From Breviolum minutum Mf 1.05b.01 (taxonomy: Eukaryota > Sar > Dinophyceae > Suessiales > Symbiodiniaceae), in contig DF240149.1 of NCBI GenBank assembly GCA_000507305.1, positions 33,501-97,500 of the forward strand: 64,000 bases of DNA, given 5' to 3'. Both the position numbers and the translations under genes were made by a program. Under the pieces are notes generated by a model. The model saw only the letters and a program-made list of their open reading frames with translations, searched no databases and was not told the DNA's origin. Shown in pieces: positions 24,790 to 35,601 of this stretch (position 1 is its first letter; the number at the start of each line of letters is the position of its first letter).

Positions 24790-26380
24790 AATTCCAATGG
24801 TGTGGCTGCAAGCAACATCTTTGTGACTTGGTCTTGACACGCTGCTGTTGGGTTCAATTGAATCTCTTAAGAAAGCCAAATTCCCCAAGATAGATGTCAC
24901 TCATCGAGTGCATCATGCTTTTGGCCTTGGCAATAAAAAAACAAGACATGATCTCAAAAGCGTGCTGTTTTGGTGTCCCCATGTTGAGAACACACCAGTA
25001 ACTCTTAGTTTTGTTACGCTGCTGTTGAGGGAATGGTGGGGCACAAACTTGCCATTCTAGATGTTCTTGTCTCAGACTTGAATAACCAGTTTATTCTCAG
25101 AATTTCTCAGAATATATTCCGTGGTGGTACAATTACATACGCATACGGGATACGTTATACTTCTTATTTCGATAAACAAGCTGGCCGTCTCTATTTGTTT
25201 TCCAGGTGTTCCCCTTTGTTGCAAACTAACATATTCAATACCATCATCCAGGTTCTTCCGAGTGACCCTTTTGGGGGTTTAAAGATGTTTTGAGTGACCT
25301 TTTCAGGGGTTAAGTGACCTCCAATTTGGGTGATTTAAAGGGTCACTTGGTCCATCAGTTTCCCCCATTTGGGATGGAGGCGGAACACATGCAGATTGAG
25401 AAACTCCTCGAGAGACAACTGGGCCTCTGAGCTTGGGTGCCCACCATAGACGGTAGATGGCCAACGTGGGTCCCGTCAGACATTTGGTGGTTTTGGTTAA
25501 GGGAAATATGTTTTTTTCAAGATAAGTTTTTTGAAACATGTTTGGTGAATTTATTACGTGAGAAAACTACTGAAATTGTTGGAAGCTTCTGTTTTTTCGA
25601 CATTTTATGAGATATTCAGTATGACAAAATGGTGGATTCAATGACCAGCCAAGTCCCAGCTTGTAATCTTGGTCCAGCTGCGACGGAGCTATGAAGTTTT
25701 TCAGTGAAAACACTTCGTGGGTGTAACAAAGTCTTCACACCGCGGAACCGTCAAAATGGGATGCTTTGGATCGTAATCCGTTTGCTCGGGTTGGCTTTGA
25801 AAGTGTTAGTACTATTGATGTATGATGATATTTTGTTGTGACCCAGGTTGAGCATTTGATGTATGATATATTCTATCAATTCGAAACTGTTTTAATCCAG
25901 AAATTGACGATGAAATATGAGGTGTAAAGGAAAACAGAACCCCTCTCCAATAGCTGCCATGTTGAAGTTGTCCTCAGCTTGATTGCATGTTCTCAAGTTG
26001 ACTATCTTCAAGATGTTTCTCGGACTTTCTAAGTCATATCATATTCAGGAAAGTTTGGTAGTCATCCAGTAGCTTTGGTGTTTGTATGACCAACATCTAC
26101 TCACGTGCGGAAAATTTCCAAAAATGAGTCTGTCTATCAAGAATCTTGATTCTCATCTTGCACTTATCACTTGCTCCCCCGAAAATCGTCATTCATGCCC
26201 CCCAAAAAGGAGAAATACCTTTTCAACCATTCTGGATGGAACGCAACATCCCACATTTCCATCTTTGGATTTAGTTTTCTTATTGGCTATACTTTAATTT
26301 CAAACTATTATACCTACCCCAATGTGGTTGTCGTTTGTTTGTCTGTTTGCATTGTGTTTTGTCCCTCCTCCTGAGCGCAC
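24790..26380. other. No gene recognised; one inverted-repeat element
   Basis: AT-rich stretch without convincing exons. It includes the short element at 25261-25349, whose ends repeat AGTGACCC inverted, with two further GTGACC copies inside. Confidence 0.35.
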
Positions 26381-26384
26381 CCAG

Positions 26385-26498
26385 TTCGGCTCAGAGTCAC
26401 GGTGACGATCGCGATAGCGCGGTCGAGATCTGTGTCGGTGAGATGGGGCTGCTCCGTCGTTCCGCTACGCGCTTTAAGCACATCTATGCAGCAGGCAC
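26385..26498 (+). CDS. Exon-like GC-rich block
   Basis: A sharply GC-richer block with CpG dinucleotides; the + frame reads DDRDSAVEICVGEMGLLRRS and then ATRFKHIYAAG before running into a (GAT)n microsatellite. The - strand frame is also open, so the strand is not proven. No family recognised. Confidence 0.4.
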
Positions 26499-26562
<64 letters not shown>

Positions 26563-26563
26563 T
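26498..26563. repeat. (GAT)n microsatellite
   Basis: About 21 GAT units directly after a GC-rich exon-like block. The methionine-rich and histidine-rich open frames over it are artefacts. Confidence 0.9.
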
Positions 26564-26803
26564 CGATGATGGTGTTGATGATCTTCTTGTTGTTCTTGTC
26601 CTTGTTCGTTTTTCTTCTTGTTGTTATCCATACTGAACCCACATGCTTCTCTATATAATGTGCAGTGTATAAGTATATACACTCTTGTATTTTTACATTA
26701 CTGTATACACGATACATAATATGAGTCGCTGTTAATAGTGTTTATAAATAATATTCACATTGTATCACTCCACGATTGGATGAGCAATCTAACATCCACA
26801 AGC

Positions 26804-27749
26804 AGGCGATAAGCAGTACGTGGGCTGCTGGGAGGCCTCGGAGGGGATGGAAACAAAAACAGGACTTGGCTCATCCTGAGGATAGGAAGTATCCAAATTG
26901 GATGGACTTGAATCAAGATTTCCAGTACTTATATAATGTTAAAAAAAAGAACAGAATGTGCGATGTTCAAAGTTTCAATCAAAGATATCAAAGATTCTGA
27001 AGAACTGGATCTTGAGTTGGTGTGGGGTTTATTTGATCATGGTATCCCCCAAATAATAGTCCCTTTTCATAAGGGGTTCTTAGGATTCCAAACCAACGGG
27101 GGCCCCAAACCAACCACACGAATCCGCCAACTTCACCGAACGCAGTCTGTTCCTCCAACCATGGGCACAGCCTTGGGACCAGTGAACTACGGAGCGCGCA
27201 CACCTGTACCCAAGGACCGGTACGTTGTGGGATGGGTCACTGAAATGGCTTGTTAAGTGTAATGTCACATGACAATGTGTGATAGTTGCTATTTATGAAG
27301 TTGTTAGATGTTTCTTATGTTGATTCACTATAGGTATACTATCATGAGAATCTCTGATATATTCAATAAATAGTTGATACAGTAACTTTGCCCCCTCAAA
27401 AAAATGGCAGGATTGGGTACTGCGTGGCAGTGGCACTCACGGTCCTGAGAATGGTGAGGCGAGCTACGGGTGGGACGGGTGGGGGAAGATTTCCAATTGA
27501 ATATTTTTCAGATGGGTTGGTTCAGGCCCACCACCACCTCTGACTTCGGAACTGTTTTGCTAGGCTGCTAGGGCAGGCCACCCCCCCAAAAAAAAACCCT
27601 AAAATCGGATGGATTTTGAAGCATGTCAGACACAGACTACAGACTCCGCTGGAAAGGTCATGAAATTGGCTTTGTGGAACCGCTTGAAGCAATATCGTCC
27701 ACAACGTAAAGTGACCACTGCCGAGTTGCGCGAATACTTTCGCATGGAG
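26804..27749 (+). CDS. Unrecognised exons, gene D
   Basis: Four exon-like pieces: 26804-26926 (RPRRGWKQKQDLAHPEDRKY, then PNWMDLNQDFQ), about 27083-27225 (TNGGPKPTTRIRQLHRTQSV and GPVNYGARTPVPKDRY), 27411-about 27486 (DWVLRGSGTHGPENGEASYG, then WDGWGK) and 27609-27749 (MDFEACQTQTTDSAGKVMKL, then ALWNRLKQYRPQRKVTTAEL). The last could start at its own ATG (27609) and ends at a GT donor. No domain recognised. Confidence 0.45.
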
Positions 27750-28526
27750 GTTGGATGGTCTGATTCGATGTAGTTTCGATATGGCCGAGTAATGCATTGA
27801 TTGAGGTTGGTGCATGTCAATGTGATGTGAAATGGTTGGGATCATGCCAAGTCAAAAGTCTAGGATGCAAATGAATAGTTGATCACAGTGAGTCATAGGC
27901 TTTTTTGCTCCACGCAGTTCCACACGAATTTTGAACCGTCCCAAACCCGAAGTGTAGGAACCAGTTTAAAGATGGTGCATTAAAGAGCGCTTGGAAACAT
28001 CGGTGCGGTTTAAAGTGTAAAGGTGTTGATGAAATACTGTAAGATGAGTACAGTACTCCTACTTCATCTGCAACAATGATAAGATATCGGTTATTATCGA
28101 CTGCAAGGTCAAGAGCGTCCTAAAATGCAAGTGTCAAGGAAACTTGTGTCATCATTGACAATCAAAAGTGATTCAACAAGAAATTGATGATGAATGAGAA
28201 TTGATGATTTTCATTCATACAATCATGTCTGTAGATATACAAATGCACATTGCTACACATCATATTTGTACACACACCACCCACGGGGTTTGCACATTCT
28301 CATGTGGTTTCTGGGGGAAATTTTTCGTTCCCTGTCCAGATTGCCACTGTTTGGTGGATGTTTGGCTGTGTTTTCTTCGTGGCACCTCTGAACTGGTGGG
28401 GCAAGAAATATCGTACCCGGGCCTTGAGATGGTTACGGTTTTCGGGGGGAACCAAAAGATCCGCGGGTTTCTCAGAATTTTTTGTGGGCCATTAAATTTC
28501 TGGGAGTTTTTGGATGGATTTGATGA

Positions 28527-28644
28527 TGCACCCTGGAAAATTAGCATTTTGAAGCCGAAAAATGGAGGTTTGGAAGATGATTTTCCTTCTCAATTGGGGG
28601 ATTTTTAGGTTCCATGTCATTCAATGTTAATTTTCCAGGGTGTA
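28527..28644. mobile_element. Inverted-repeat element family B, copy 1
   Basis: TGCACCCTGGAAAATTA at the left mirrors TTAATTTTCCAGGGTGTA at the right; interior holds TTGGAAGATGATTTTCCTTC, shared with the copy at 57019. Confidence 0.75.
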
Positions 28645-28878
28645 CTACCTATGCCATGCAGAGCTTTTCTGATGTTTGCTGTCTAAAACTCGCTACTGTC
28701 ATGACTCATGACGGTTATCTTATGTTATTCTCACTCAAGAGGCGAAACAGGTTGCAAAGTTCATGGATGACTGACATACTTTGCGTTTGGCCACACTGAT
28801 TTGTTGGTTAGGTAGGGACTCCTACCATAGAAATTTATTGATTTTTCGTTGATTTGTCCAAAAAAACATGATGTGTAG

Positions 28879-29590
28879 GAGCAATGCTAATCCTATGCCT
28901 TTCCTGCATGAGCCACCCGAGTACAATGACTCCGTTGAAGGCACTTGCAAGCCCTTCAGAAGCCCAAAACCAAGGTATGGTCCACGATCACTACCCATGG
29001 TTCCCAAAGCGCATTGATGGCACTCACGGTGTCGGGTACGCCATCTGGTTTGATGCAAATTGTCGTCACATGCTGCATCGACTTCTTGTTTGTCGCCGAT
29101 TTACTGGGTCTCGATGAGTTGTGGCGAAATGAGGGTCTCAATTCAATCAATTCAGATAAGGAAAATGTTTATTCCAGCTACCCTCCAGGCTACTAAGATA
29201 GCACTGACTCACAAGGTGACCGTTGGGATGATGACTTTCCTATTCCTTATGAGATATCTTAGCTTCCCACTCCTAGCACCTCAGAAGCGTAAGGTGGTAG
29301 GGCAAGGCTCATGACGTTGACATGTCATGTCAACGTGATTGCTTCCACATGATTGGGATAAAAATATTTGTTTGCTTAATAAACAGCTCCAAATTCTGGC
29401 TCAAATGACATACAAAAGTTGGGTTAACCAACCTCTTTGAGTTGGCTAGGTAGATTACATCCCTTCCCCAGTTTCTTTTGCTTGAACCGTGTTGTGCTTC
29501 ACCATTTGCTTCACCAGTCCCTATGCTTGGTTCTTTGAGTGAGCGCCTCTCCCGCAGTCGAGCTGACCGACGTTCACCATACAGGATGAT
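28879..29590 (+). CDS. Unrecognised exons with one hydrophobic segment
   Basis: Exon 28879-28973 reads ANPMPFLHEPPEYNDSVEGT and CKPFRSPKP, ending at GTATGG. At about 29005-29115 one frame reads GLMQIVVTCCIDFLFVADLL, a likely membrane helix, but the other frames are open too. Exon 29472-29583 is rich in Ser and Arg (LGSLSERLSRSRADRRSPYR). Grouping is by position only. Confidence 0.4.
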
Positions 29591-29936
29591 ACACTGTGCT
29601 GTTTTTTTTGTTTCACTGGACCTTAGATCCCAAAGAGGCATATTTTCATCATCAACTTAAAAGTTTGAAATTGGCTGCTTGGTTTTTGCAAAAATGGCAT
29701 TTTGGAAGCCCCAGAATTCTTGTTGCAGTCGGGAAGTTGTGGACGCCGGTTTCTCGAGGCTGTACTGGTCGCCGCGTCGCCAGAGAGTTAGATGATTGGT
29801 TTTCTTCCACTCTTTAGATTGTTGCTATGCCACTATGCAGTTCATTGACAATCTTGAAGTTGTTGTAAATGTTGCAAATATGTCTCTAGTATTCTTGAGT
29901 TTTTTTTGAAGGACTCGGATGGCAAGTTGATCAAAG

Positions 29937-31287
29937 ATGTTTGCCAAAAAAGTGGAGCGTGTTGCAGAGCTGTTTGGTACGATTCTCGTGTTGGAGGTCG
30001 CAAGTGACATGGTGGTGGGACGTGCTTTCACAAGCTGAGTTGTTGAAAGATCATGTTTGCATGAGTGTTCGGTTGGTTCTGCTGAATGGATCAGCTAGCA
30101 GCTACTCAAGGCGGCCACATAGCTTTCCGTGGACCATAAACATACGACCCAACAGCCGCAAAATGCCATGGATATCAACATATCGACCAGGCTTTGAACA
30201 ATGGTGAACTTTAGAAGCTGGCAGAAAGTTGTTTTTTCCAACCACAACAGCAGAAATCAAGCTACAAATATCTACAAATTGTTCAGCAAAAATTGTGAAA
30301 TGCGCCGGAGGGCTTCCTGGATTTCCATTTCTCACCAGTTTTCGTTACGTTTCTGTGCTGCTCACCTTGTGGGTCATGTGTGCTCAACATGGGCTGCGCA
30401 TGGACAACACTGGTGTTTTGGCCATGTTAGTCTACGTATACCTCTCATGATTGGTTGTGCCCAAAGCTTTATTTGGGTGTGGGTCAATGTTTTTGGCGCG
30501 GACAACAAATCTGAGAGAAATGGTGTGAATCTAGTAGGAAAACAATGGATTTTGGTGGGTGTTAGATGTTTTTAGGGGTTCCTAATGTTTCGATATGTGT
30601 TTCTATGTTGTTGAGTTTCAATTGTTTTCTGCAGTTTCCTTCTGGACCATGGGAGCATGCGGATGCTCCACATGATCTGTGACATGTGCCGAAGTCAAAG
30701 CGTGTTTGGGATTGGTCATACCATGATTGATAGGTGAAAAAAGGAAGATCAATGCACTGCACTGGATACAGAAGTCAGTTGATGCTGTATATGTAATGTA
30801 TCCACTTGGAAGTCTGGATTACACTGGTAGGATAACATTCGTTTTTTTGATTTTTCGATTGTTTGATATTCTTTGGATTTCTTTTATCATCCAGTAAGGT
30901 TGTTGGCATCACAGCCGTGGCAGCGAATGATCCCATTGAGGATTTTTGGAAGGTGCACGGATAGCTTGGAAAGTAGGGGATTGACAAATGAATGGTGGGA
31001 TCCGACTCATGCTGGAGAGGAAAATGGGACGTCGAAGCAAGACGATGAAGTTTACTATCTACGAACTCGTTTTCATTCGTTTTCCATTTTCCATTTTCCA
31101 CTGAACCATGGAGTTTTGAGAGGAAAGGTTCTTGATGTAGTTTGATTGCGAAGAAACATTTTGTCCCCAAACTGATGGAATGCAAGTATTGGAAGTGCAA
31201 TCAAGCCTGCGAAGTGCCGAAGATTACTCAGTTCCCTGTCCCTTTTGTAATTTTTGTGTCAGAAATGTTGATTGGCTCGGTAATGAT
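29937..31287 (+). CDS. Exons of an unrecognised membrane protein
   Basis: Pieces with clear protein character: 29937-30038 (MFAKKVERVAELFGTILVLE, then VASDMVVGRAFTS and TGA), about 30335-30450 (RYVSVLLTLWVMCAQHGLRM, then DNTGVLAMLVYVYLS), 30899-30952 (VVGITAVAANDPIEDFWK, exact AG|G and GTGCAC borders) and about 31231-31287 (FPVPFVIFVSEMLIGSVMIG, donor GTAAGA). Several hydrophobic stretches suggest an integral membrane protein. I do not recognise the family. Confidence 0.4.
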
Positions 31288-31445
31288 CGGTCATGTAAGA
31301 TCATCACCGGCATCACGACTTTTTGTCGAAAAGTACCAGCTGAGCAATGAAAAAAAACCTTGGTTGTTTAGGGTATATATAGGGGATGCAATCCTACCCA
31401 GTTATGTGGGGATTATAGTAAACCATTCTAAGGATCCTTATAAAC

Positions 31446-33020
31446 CAACCAGGATTCGCAGCTGGGGCTCCAGGCTGATCCCTGTGATACAACAGCAGCA
31501 TTGGATGATTTGGGATGGCTACAGAAGCAGCATGGATTATTTTTGGGAGTGGGTCCATGATCAACCTTCAGTAAAAAGCAGGTGATTCTTTGCGTATACA
31601 TGTACAAATTACAGAATAGTGTAAGGACGTAGATATTTTTTCACCTAATGATTGATACAATAGTGGATTTTCATGAATTTCTCAATGTTTCCAGGGTCTT
31701 TTCGTTTGCTTCTGTTGTTTCTGTTGTTGCTAATGATTGTGATTTTGTGGATGTTTGGTGATTGTTTGACACCTTTCGGACGGATGAGTTGTGGGCTTTC
31801 CACGTGACTTAAGGGTGATTCGCCCGAATGTAAGGTACATTACCGTCGGCTTCTTCACAGACTATCGAAATCAAGCCTGGCACTACTACTCAACCAATGA
31901 GACAACTTATGAATCTTGTTTGCAAGCACAGATTTCACTGGCAGGTAGAAGATTCCATTGTTTTGAGGGGTATGAATATGATAAGATATGACATGCAGAG
32001 ATAGTTTATTCTGTACTGCGAAGTTCATATAGTAGTGGCAAGTTTCAAGGCATTGTGCTGACTGAGTTCTGCCAAGCCTTTCCCCACCAACTCTTCCATC
32101 ACCGCCTCCCCCCTGTCAACACCTTTCCTATGTTTCTCTGTGTTACCATATCTTGCCCATTTGTTTTTTCACATTTCACGTTGCACCCGCACACCTCACA
32201 ATCCGCCCTCAAAACCCATACTGTTTGGGGGATGAACGAAGGACATCTCCAGAATTTCGGATGATTGGACCTTGGACTCTGAGGCCTTTCTGTGGCTGAA
32301 TTCCATAGCTTATGCCAATCTGGATTTCGTTCGAGAGGCCCAAGCTGCAAACAGTGGTATTTTTGGAGAATTTGCTTCGGAAGAAAAGGTTTTTCCCACC
32401 TTGCAGCAACAAGACATGTCTGTAGATGGAATGATTTTGGGGCACTCTCCGGCATTTTTGCTTCACACCTAAAAAAAAGTGATATTGAACAAATCCACTT
32501 TAGAAACCAAGAGGAATCAATCCACACAATTTCATGCAAGGCTTGCCCTGAAGCTGCTCAGCTGGCACTTCTCTTGCGAGCAGAGGTGTATCACCGGTGG
32601 GAAGTGCAACAAAACAAATCTTTGGGAAATGGTTCCTGTTTTTCGGGACAATATTGCTTGTTTTTTTTTAAAGATGTTTGATGTTTGTGATGTTTTGTGT
32701 CCATTTCATTTTCAGACACCCCAGCATATGCATGAGGCTTTGCTGGAAACATGTTCTATGGAATCCATGGGCAGAGCTTGTCCTGTTGAAGGGTTTTTAA
32801 TCTCTTTGGCAAATTCAACAAATTACCCTCGATTGTTTTTTACAAGTAATGCTTGTTCGCAAAAGATAGATCCAAGTGTGATGATACATGACTCCTTGAG
32901 TAGTGCTAGTTCCAAGCAGGAACGTTTACCTGCAAGAGAAGCCGACTTGCCACTCTTGGAGTTTGGTGAGGCCAGCTGCAAGACTAAGATTTTCATAATG
33001 TTTCACAAGCATGTCATTTG
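31446..33020 (+). CDS. Unrecognised exons
   Basis: Exon-like pieces at about 31450-31535 (DSQLGLQADPCDTTAALDDL, then GWLQKQHG), 31850-31944 (YRNQAWHYYSTNETTYESCL), about 32240-32389 (DWTLDSEAFLWLNSIAYANL, then DFVREAQAANSGIFGEFASE; donor GT), about 32541-32587 (ACPEAAQLALLLRAE) and about 32714-32985 (PQHMHEALLETCSMESMGRA and later KQERLPAREADLPLLEFGEA). No family recognised. Protein composition and AG|G borders are the only support. Confidence 0.4.
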
Positions 33021-33050
33021 ACATCTTTGTATAATTTGGTGGATCATGGT

Positions 33051-33110
33051 GTTGATGGAAGAAATCTTGCACCACCTGGGATGTAATAAAACCCTGTAAA
33101 TAAACGGATA
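33051..33110. mobile_element. Inverted-repeat element family A, left half only
   Basis: GTTGATGGAAGAAATCTTGC and the following ACCACCTGGGATGT match the left half of family A; the right end is absent. A decayed or deleted copy. Confidence 0.7.
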
Positions 33111-33449
33111 TGTACTTTCGATCATCACCAAATCGATGATTTTGATGAGCTATCATGGCTATTTGTAATCAGAGCTCCAGGCTTTGAGCAAGTTTTTTTT
33201 CCAGATATTCCAGTTTGTTCTGAAACTTTGAATCATCTCAGAGACATGGAATCCTACCAAATGTATGTATATATATATATATTTTATACACACATACAAT
33301 ACGCGTATTTGTCATGATTTTTCGCTTTATGTGTACATATATATTATTTACATGTTTTCTTGTTTACAGCTATGTATATATATATACGTATTTATGGTTA
33401 TGACTATATATGTTTTATTTTGTTCTACTGTAAATATCATAGACAGTAG

Positions 33450-33617
33450 CAAGAGGCCTTTGAAATCTTCCAGGCCGGCCTCGTTTTCAAGGGCGTTGGC
33501 CTTTGGCCGCTGCAGAAAGGCCTTCAACGACTGCGAGCATTGGCTAAACAGATGGCAGTGCCAGAGGCCAGGATGTCGAGGATGTTGATGAAGCTAGTGA
33601 TCTTAAAACTTTTGTAA
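33450..33617 (+). CDS. Exon of unknown protein, long open frame
   Basis: A GC-rich block whose best frame reads EAFEIFQAGLVFKGVGLWPL, QKGLQRLRALAKQMAVPEAR and then MSRMLMKLV, ending in TAA at 33615. It is one of the strongest coding signals in this part of the window. Two other frames are partly open. Function unknown. Confidence 0.5.
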   Translation, partial: QEAFEIFQAGLVFKGVGLWPLQKGLQRLRALAKQMAVPEARMSRMLMKLVILKLL

Positions 33618-33786
33618 TGTTATGAGGTCAAGATCCTTACAATCCAGCTCTATGATAGTTGTTTCAAATGAAGAATCACTGGGATTGAAAACTGTAGACA
33701 CTGTAGAAACTGTAGATGGAGTCATTGCTATCTCTTGCAGGTATTGCGTGCAAAACGAAACGACCATGTTCTTTGTTGTAGCCGCT

Positions 33787-34190
33787 TGAGGAGTACAGTG
33801 TGGACATTGTGATGCCGTAGCTCGGATCAATTGGAGGAAAACCACTGGAGAAGCCAACAACGCAGCATCAGATTTTGTGAAAAGCGAGGGAAACGGAAAG
33901 CCGAGTGTCGCTCATAAGCCCGAGTGACAAGAAAACCTCAAAAGGATGATGAGCCTTGAGGAAGCAAGGCTTTGATGTGGATATGACCCAATTCACCAGT
34001 GATGGCAGCCATGACCCAGATTTGTGCTTCTTGAAAGGCAAGGATGCTCCCTGCAAACCAGAAAACGTGTCTACTGCATGTCCCTAAGGTACTGCAATGA
34101 ACCATTGGATGGTTTACTATCGAAGAAGATGGGTTACGAAGAAGATTGGTTGCTTTCACCTGTACCTTTGAGGCTAGCTTTTCAGTGTGC
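33787..34190 (+). CDS. Three adjoining coding-like stretches in different frames
   Basis: From 33787 one frame reads CGHCDAVARINWRKTTGEAN and on to AHKPE before a TGA (about 33928). From about 33942 a second frame reads FDVDMTQFTSDGSHDPDLCF, then LKGKDAPCKPENVSTACP and TAA. From about 34090 a third reads YCNEPLDGLLSKKMGYEEDW. The gaps are too short for ordinary introns, so frameshifts, a decaying copy or assembly errors are possible. Confidence 0.35.
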
Positions 34191-34426
34191 TTTGTTTGGT
34201 GTGTATATGTACATATATATATAGTGGATTATCCAAGATAGTGGGAGTGTACTGTACCAAAATGACCATAGAGGATAAACACTACATAATCACTACCTAT
34301 GTGGGATATACATATTCCCACTTTGAAATTTTTGATCACATCCTGCTTCAGCAATGTTTATGAATTCAGCATTCAAGGTGGTTTCGTTAAGATTACCCGT
34401 GTTTGCCGTGTGAATGTCCTGACAGG

Positions 34427-34508
34427 CATGCCAAGCTGATTTTGTATCGCCTCAAAGATTGCTTTAACGCACGCTACTGGGTGGCAGCCTTGTCCAATCA
34501 AGATGCTG
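34427..34508 (+). CDS. Unrecognised exon
   Basis: AG|G at 34426 and a GTAAAG donor near 34509 bound a frame reading HAKLILYRLKDCFNARYWVA and then ALSNQDA. It is clearly protein-like but without a family match. It lies upstream of the DUF3431-like gene and may be part of it or of the preceding gene. Confidence 0.45.
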
Positions 34509-35601
34509 TAAAGATTGACAAACATTTACGTATTGATGTCAATATGTACATACATACGACCTTTAATAGAACTACATGCAGTATAATTAGCCATACACTC
34601 TGTGTGATCACGTTGTGTATCTTAACACCAAAAGCTAGAAAACAATTGTTGAAATGATAGAGTGCCACCCAAATGCGCAATCTCGCGGGAACCGGTCAAA
34701 TTCACCCTGACTTTGAGTCACTATAGGTTTGTTTCAGGCATCTTGACACAACTGTTGTTGAGAAACCCGTTGCACAACAAATGACTAAGGAGAGATAACT
34801 TTTAATGACAATGCTCTGGTACCTTGGCCGATGCCATTTTGGCCTCCAAATGGGAATCGTTTTTCAATCCAAGGCCACCTTGCCAGATGCTGCCAAAGCT
34901 GCAGCAAGACTCTTTGGTCAAATGGAGGCGGAAAAGGAGACTTAGAAAATGACAACAAGATGGGCCCCCAGTTATTATAGAAGTATAGGGTTATAAGTCC
35001 ACTTACAGGGCTTAAGAACCTCATTTACCATCATTTTACCCATGTATAAAAATGCTGTTTATAGGGGCTTTACCAATGTCACTCCATTTCACAACGATCG
35101 GCTCATCCGGAGGTGGTTCCCGTGGATGCCAGCCCCAAAGCCTGGGAGGCTGCACGGTATTTCTTGCATCTTGGGTGGCAAATTGGGCTGACCTCAAATG
35201 ATGGTTTGGGGTGGGACCCCTATGGGGATTTTTTTGGTTACAGGTGTCCCTTAAAAAATGATGATGAATCATTGAACAACCCTTTTTTTTTAATACCACA
35301 AGTTTGAGAGAATATCTCAGATATTAAATTGATAGAAGTAAGAAGACACCTTTTATCAGACAGAGATCTTGTTTTTTTCAGGTGGGTGAAGTAGCAGGAT
35401 TTGGCAACATAAATGTCATGTGGCGGCTCTTAAACTCATGTGAGTTTCAAAAACCTATCATTGCTATAAGGCAAGTCTTGCAAGTTCATACATTCTGCTC
35501 ACAAAATTCTGAAATCTTGAGATTTTCACAGATTTTCCAATCTCACAAATGAGTTGTTGATGAAAGGACACCACAATCATGCATGTTTTCTTGCTTCACA
35601 G

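Noticed and set aside
26314..26717. His-rich and Ile-rich open frames on the minus strand
   Set aside because: Produced by the (GAT)n tract.
34855..34945. Frame KATLPDAAKAAARLFGQMEA resembling the end of an ABC transporter membrane domain
   Set aside because: No Walker A or signature motif follows, and all three frames are open in this stretch; similarity too short to call.
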